This document shows positions 6,818-8,954 of a DNA stretch of 8,954 nt, in pieces. The stretch is taken from the NCBI GenBank assembly GCA_030535715.1, contig JAUNRL010000035.1, positions 1-8,954 on the forward strand, in the 5' to 3' direction. Position 1 is the first letter of the stretch. Each line of letters starts with the position of its first letter. The translations under genes and the position numbers were made by a program. Under the pieces are notes generated by a model that had not been told where the DNA came from, did not search any database, and saw only the letters and a program-made list of their open reading frames with translations. This stretch comes from Bacillota bacterium (GTDB taxonomy: Bacteria; Bacillota; Clostridia; Peptostreptococcales; Anaerovoracaceae).

Positions 6818-6846
6818 ATTATAACATCATACCGTCAGTATTTCAA
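6818..6846 (-). promoter_or_regulatory. Strong sigma-A promoter of tRNA-Leu (and probably yajC)
   Basis: -35 TTGAAA (6846-6841) and a perfect -10 TATAAT (6823-6818) are 17 bases apart, and TG precedes the -10 by one base (extended -10). Transcription would start near 6811, about five bases before the tRNA. The -35 lies inside the last codons of the RND gene, and the -10 begins just past its stop codon. Confidence 0.88.
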
Positions 6847-8954
6847 GTTCTTCATCCTTGATTTTGGTCATGCGCTTTCGGGCGACGAGACGGTACATGA
6901 CCGGGATCACCAGCAGGGTCGTCGCCGTGGCGTAAAGCAGCCCGCCGATGCAGACGATGGCCAGCGGCTGTACCATTCCGGCGCCGTTTCCGATGCCCAG
7001 AGCAAGAGGCATAAGGCCGAGAACAGTGGTCATGGCCGTCATGATGACCGGCCGCATACGCACGGCGCCGCCGTGGATGATGGCCTCATCGAGATCCATG
7101 CCCTCAAGCCGGAACCGGTTGACGCAGTCCACGAAAACGATGGCGTTGTTCACGACGATGCCCATCAGCATGACCATGCCGAACATGGCGATGACACTGA
7201 AGACCTGACCGCAGAGAAGCAGCGCCAGCATCCCGCCGGTAAAGGCCAGCGGCACAGCAAAGATGACGATCAGCGGCGAACGGACTGACTGAAACTGCGC
7301 GACCATGATCAGATACACCAGCACAATGCCGATGATCATCATCAGGAGCATCTGGCGCATGGCGTCCATGATCTCTTCGTTCTGCCCGCCGTAGTCCGCT
7401 GTCACGTCCCCGGCCAGAAGGTGTTCTCCGTTGACGGCATTCCGGATCTGTCGGATCAGCAGAGTGACGTTATAGCCATCCGCGATCGAGGCCGTCACCT
7501 TGACGCAGCGGTTCTTGTCCTCGTGACTGATTTCTTTCAGAGAAGCATCCTTCTCGATATCCGCGACCTCGGTCAGACGGATCTTTTCCTTCGTCCCATC
7601 CTTCTTGTCCACCGTCAGCCTCATCTCCTCGAGCTGCCGGACGGTATATTCCCGGGAGAAATTCTCCACGGTGACATCGATGTTTCCGTCTTCCAGCTTC
7701 AGCGTGGTCGCCTTTTCCTCTTTCCGGAGTCTCGCGGCAATCTGCTGATAGATCTGCGCTACGGTCAGCCCCTCGGTCATGGCGTAGTTTTTGTCCACGG
7801 ACACGTGCAGTTCCTCGGTGCTGTTTTCTTCAATGTCGGAGATGTCTTCCAGTCCCTTCATTTCCCGCATGCGTTCCTCAACACGGTGCGCGGAGGAGCG
7901 CAGGTCATCCAGGTCATCGGAGAACAGGCTGATGCTCACGTCCGAACCGCCCATCATGGTGGTCATATCCATATCCGCCGAGGTGACGACCTTGCAGCCG
8001 TATTTCTTTTCAAAGGACTTCAGGGTCCTGGCGACCGTCTTTCCCTGGTCCGCCTTCTTTTCATCCAGCACGACATACATGGAAGTCTGGGTGACGTTCT
8101 CTTCCCCGCCGTCCTGACTCATGGTGATCATGTTCCCCGAGGACAGCATGGCGCCGACCGTCTCCACGCCGTCGATCTTCCGGACGGCATTCATCATTTC
8201 GTCGTTGGCCGCCGCCGTCTCCTTCAGGGTACTGCCTTCCGGCATGGTGATATCGGCTGACACCTGGGGCGTGCTCATGGAGGGCATGTACGCAAAGCCC
8301 CGGGTCAAAAGCAATCCCGATGAGGCGAACAGCAGGACGACCGCGCCGATCAGGATCCATTTCTTGTGGCACAGCGCCCAGGCGGACACTTCCCGGTACT
8401 TCGTCACCACTCTTCCCTTCTGTCCCAGCACCGTGTTCTTCGGCGTCTTCACCAGCAGGCTTTTCGCCATGGCCGGCACCAGCGTCAGGGCGATGAACAG
8501 GCTGGCCATCAGGGAATACGCCACGGTCAGGGCGAGATCCGAAAAGATATCCCTGGTCATGCCGCTCACAAAGACGATGGGCGCGAAGACGCAGATGGTG
8601 GTCAGGGTCGACGCGGTGATGGCGCCGGCCACCTGAACCGCGCCGGAAACCGCCGACTGCACCAGGGAATAACCCATGGAGCGCAGGCGGTAGATGTTTT
8701 CGATGACGACAATGGAATTGTCCACCAGCATGCCGATGCCGATCGCCAGGCCGGACAGGGAAATCATGTTCAGGGTGACCCCGGTGAAGTACATCATGGC
8801 CAGCGCAAAAACAACGCTGACCGGGATGGATATGGCGGTGATGATGGTCGGCCGGATGTCCCGCAGGAAGAACAGCAGGATCAGAATGGCCAGAATGCCG
8901 CCCAGCAGCAGATTGCGGAGGACGGAACTGATGACGATATTGATGTAATCACCC
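6827..8954 (-). CDS. RND-superfamily efflux permease (AcrB/MexB-like, HAE1-type), N-terminal third outside window
   Basis: The frame is open from the right edge to TGA at 6829-6827, giving 708 residues; family members are about 1,020-1,050, so roughly 320-340 N-terminal residues are missing. An ATG at 8797 is internal: codons before it (GDYINIVISS..., then FFLRDIRPT and ISIPVSV) continue the conserved TM2-TM3 region. Seen in order: the TM4 motif GMLVDNSIVVIENIYR (about 8731-8684), a TM5-TM6 block with TLVPAMAKSLL, a TM segment near 8360-8300, a large extracytoplasmic domain beginning FAYMPSMSTPQVS, and the C-terminal bundle with QFQSVRSPLIVIFAVPLAFT, MGIVVNNAIVFVD (about 7162-7124) and RMRPVIMTAMTTVLGLMPLALG. 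It would export drugs, lipids or other amphiphiles using proton influx; substrate unknown. The TM4 aspartate is kept, but the second Asp and the TM10 Lys of AcrB are both Asn. Any membrane-fusion partner would lie upstream, out of view. Confidence 0.93.
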   Translation of the reverse strand, partial: GDYINIVISSVLRNLLLGGILAILILLFFLRDIRPTIITAISIPVSVVFALAMMYFTGVTLNMISLSGLAIGIGMLVDNSIVVIENIYRLRSMGYSLVQSAVSGAVQVAGAITASTLTTICVFAPIVFVSGMTRDIFSDLALTVAYSLMASLFIALTLVPAMAKSLLVKTPKNTVLGQKGRVVTKYREVSAWALCHKKWILIGAVVLLFASSGLLLTRGFAYMPSMSTPQVSADITMPEGSTLKETAAANDEMMNAVRKIDGVETVGAMLSSGNMITMSQDGGEENVTQTSMYVVLDEKKADQGKTVARTLKSFEKKYGCKVVTSADMDMTTMMGGSDVSISLFSDDLDDLRSSAHRVEERMREMKGLEDISDIEENSTEELHVSVDKNYAMTEGLTVAQIYQQIAARLRKEEKATTLKLEDGNIDVTVENFSREYTVRQLEEMRLTVDKKDGTKEKIRLTEVADIEKDASLKEISHEDKNRCVKVTASIADGYNVTLLIRQIRNAVNGEHLLAGDVTADYGGQNEEIMDAMRQMLLMMIIGIVLVYLIMVAQFQSVRSPLIVIFAVPLAFTGGMLALLLCGQVFSVIAMFGMVMLMGIVVNNAIVFVDCVNRFRLEGMDLDEAIIHGGAVRMRPVIMTAMTTVLGLMPLALGIGNGAGMVQPLAIVCIGGLLYATATTLLVIPVMYRLVARKRMTKIKDEELEILTV

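Noticed and set aside
7421..8260. 279-codon plus-strand open frame opposite the RND gene
   Set aside because: Antisense to the well-supported RND extracytoplasmic domain; no motif.
1..8954. Mobile elements, CRISPR arrays, phage or defence genes
   Set aside because: No transposase, integrase, spaced direct repeats or defence-type domain was seen on either strand; the tRNA shows no adjacent integrase or repeated 3' end within the window.

Overview
The window looks like core chromosome of a GC-rich Firmicute, most likely a Clostridia / Lachnospiraceae-type bacterium. The signs are a HemZ-type radical-SAM protein, a bifunctional Rel rather than a RelA/SpoT pair, a fused SecDF, a tRNA with an encoded CCA end, strong AGGAGG ribosome sites, and the order sec genes - rel - metallo-hydrolase - hemZ. 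This is inferred from family knowledge; no database was searched. Every gene supported here lies on the minus strand, so transcription runs from high to low coordinates.

From right to left: (1) 8954-6827, the C-terminal two thirds of an RND-superfamily efflux permease whose 5' end lies outside the window. (2) A strong promoter (TTGAAA-17-TATAAT, extended -10) whose -35 lies inside the last codons of the RND gene, driving tRNA-Leu(CAA) at 6806-6720. (3) yajC (6678-6262) follows 41 bases after the tRNA with no visible promoter or terminator between them, so the two may share a transcript. (4) A rho-independent terminator (6232-6197) closes that unit. (5) A second promoter (TTGTTT-17-TACAAT, 6124-6096) starts a tight four-gene operon: fused secDF (6035-3462), rel (3456-1252), an MBL-fold hydrolase (1238-615), and hemZ (622 to the left edge, truncated). 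Gaps inside the operon are 5 bp, 13 bp and an 8 bp overlap.

YajC and SecDF are ancillary parts of the Sec translocon: SecDF uses the proton gradient to help pull secreted proteins out of SecYEG. Rel makes and degrades (p)ppGpp. The MBL protein is a probable glyoxalase-II-like metal hydrolase, and HemZ is a coproporphyrinogen-dehydrogenase-like radical SAM enzyme. They share an operon through conserved clostridial gene order rather than an obvious common pathway.

I do not see a new defence, mobile or CRISPR-like system. The points worth a second look are smaller: a long C-terminal extension on SecDF ending in a very basic segment, paired with an acidic-tipped extension on YajC; a probable tRNA-mRNA dicistron; altered proton-relay residues in the RND pump; a rel start with no Shine-Dalgarno placed 5 bp after secDF; and a probable TTG start for hemZ inside the previous gene. 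There is no gene-free stretch over 300 bases; the longest, 6036-6261 (226 bp), holds the terminator, promoter and secDF leader.
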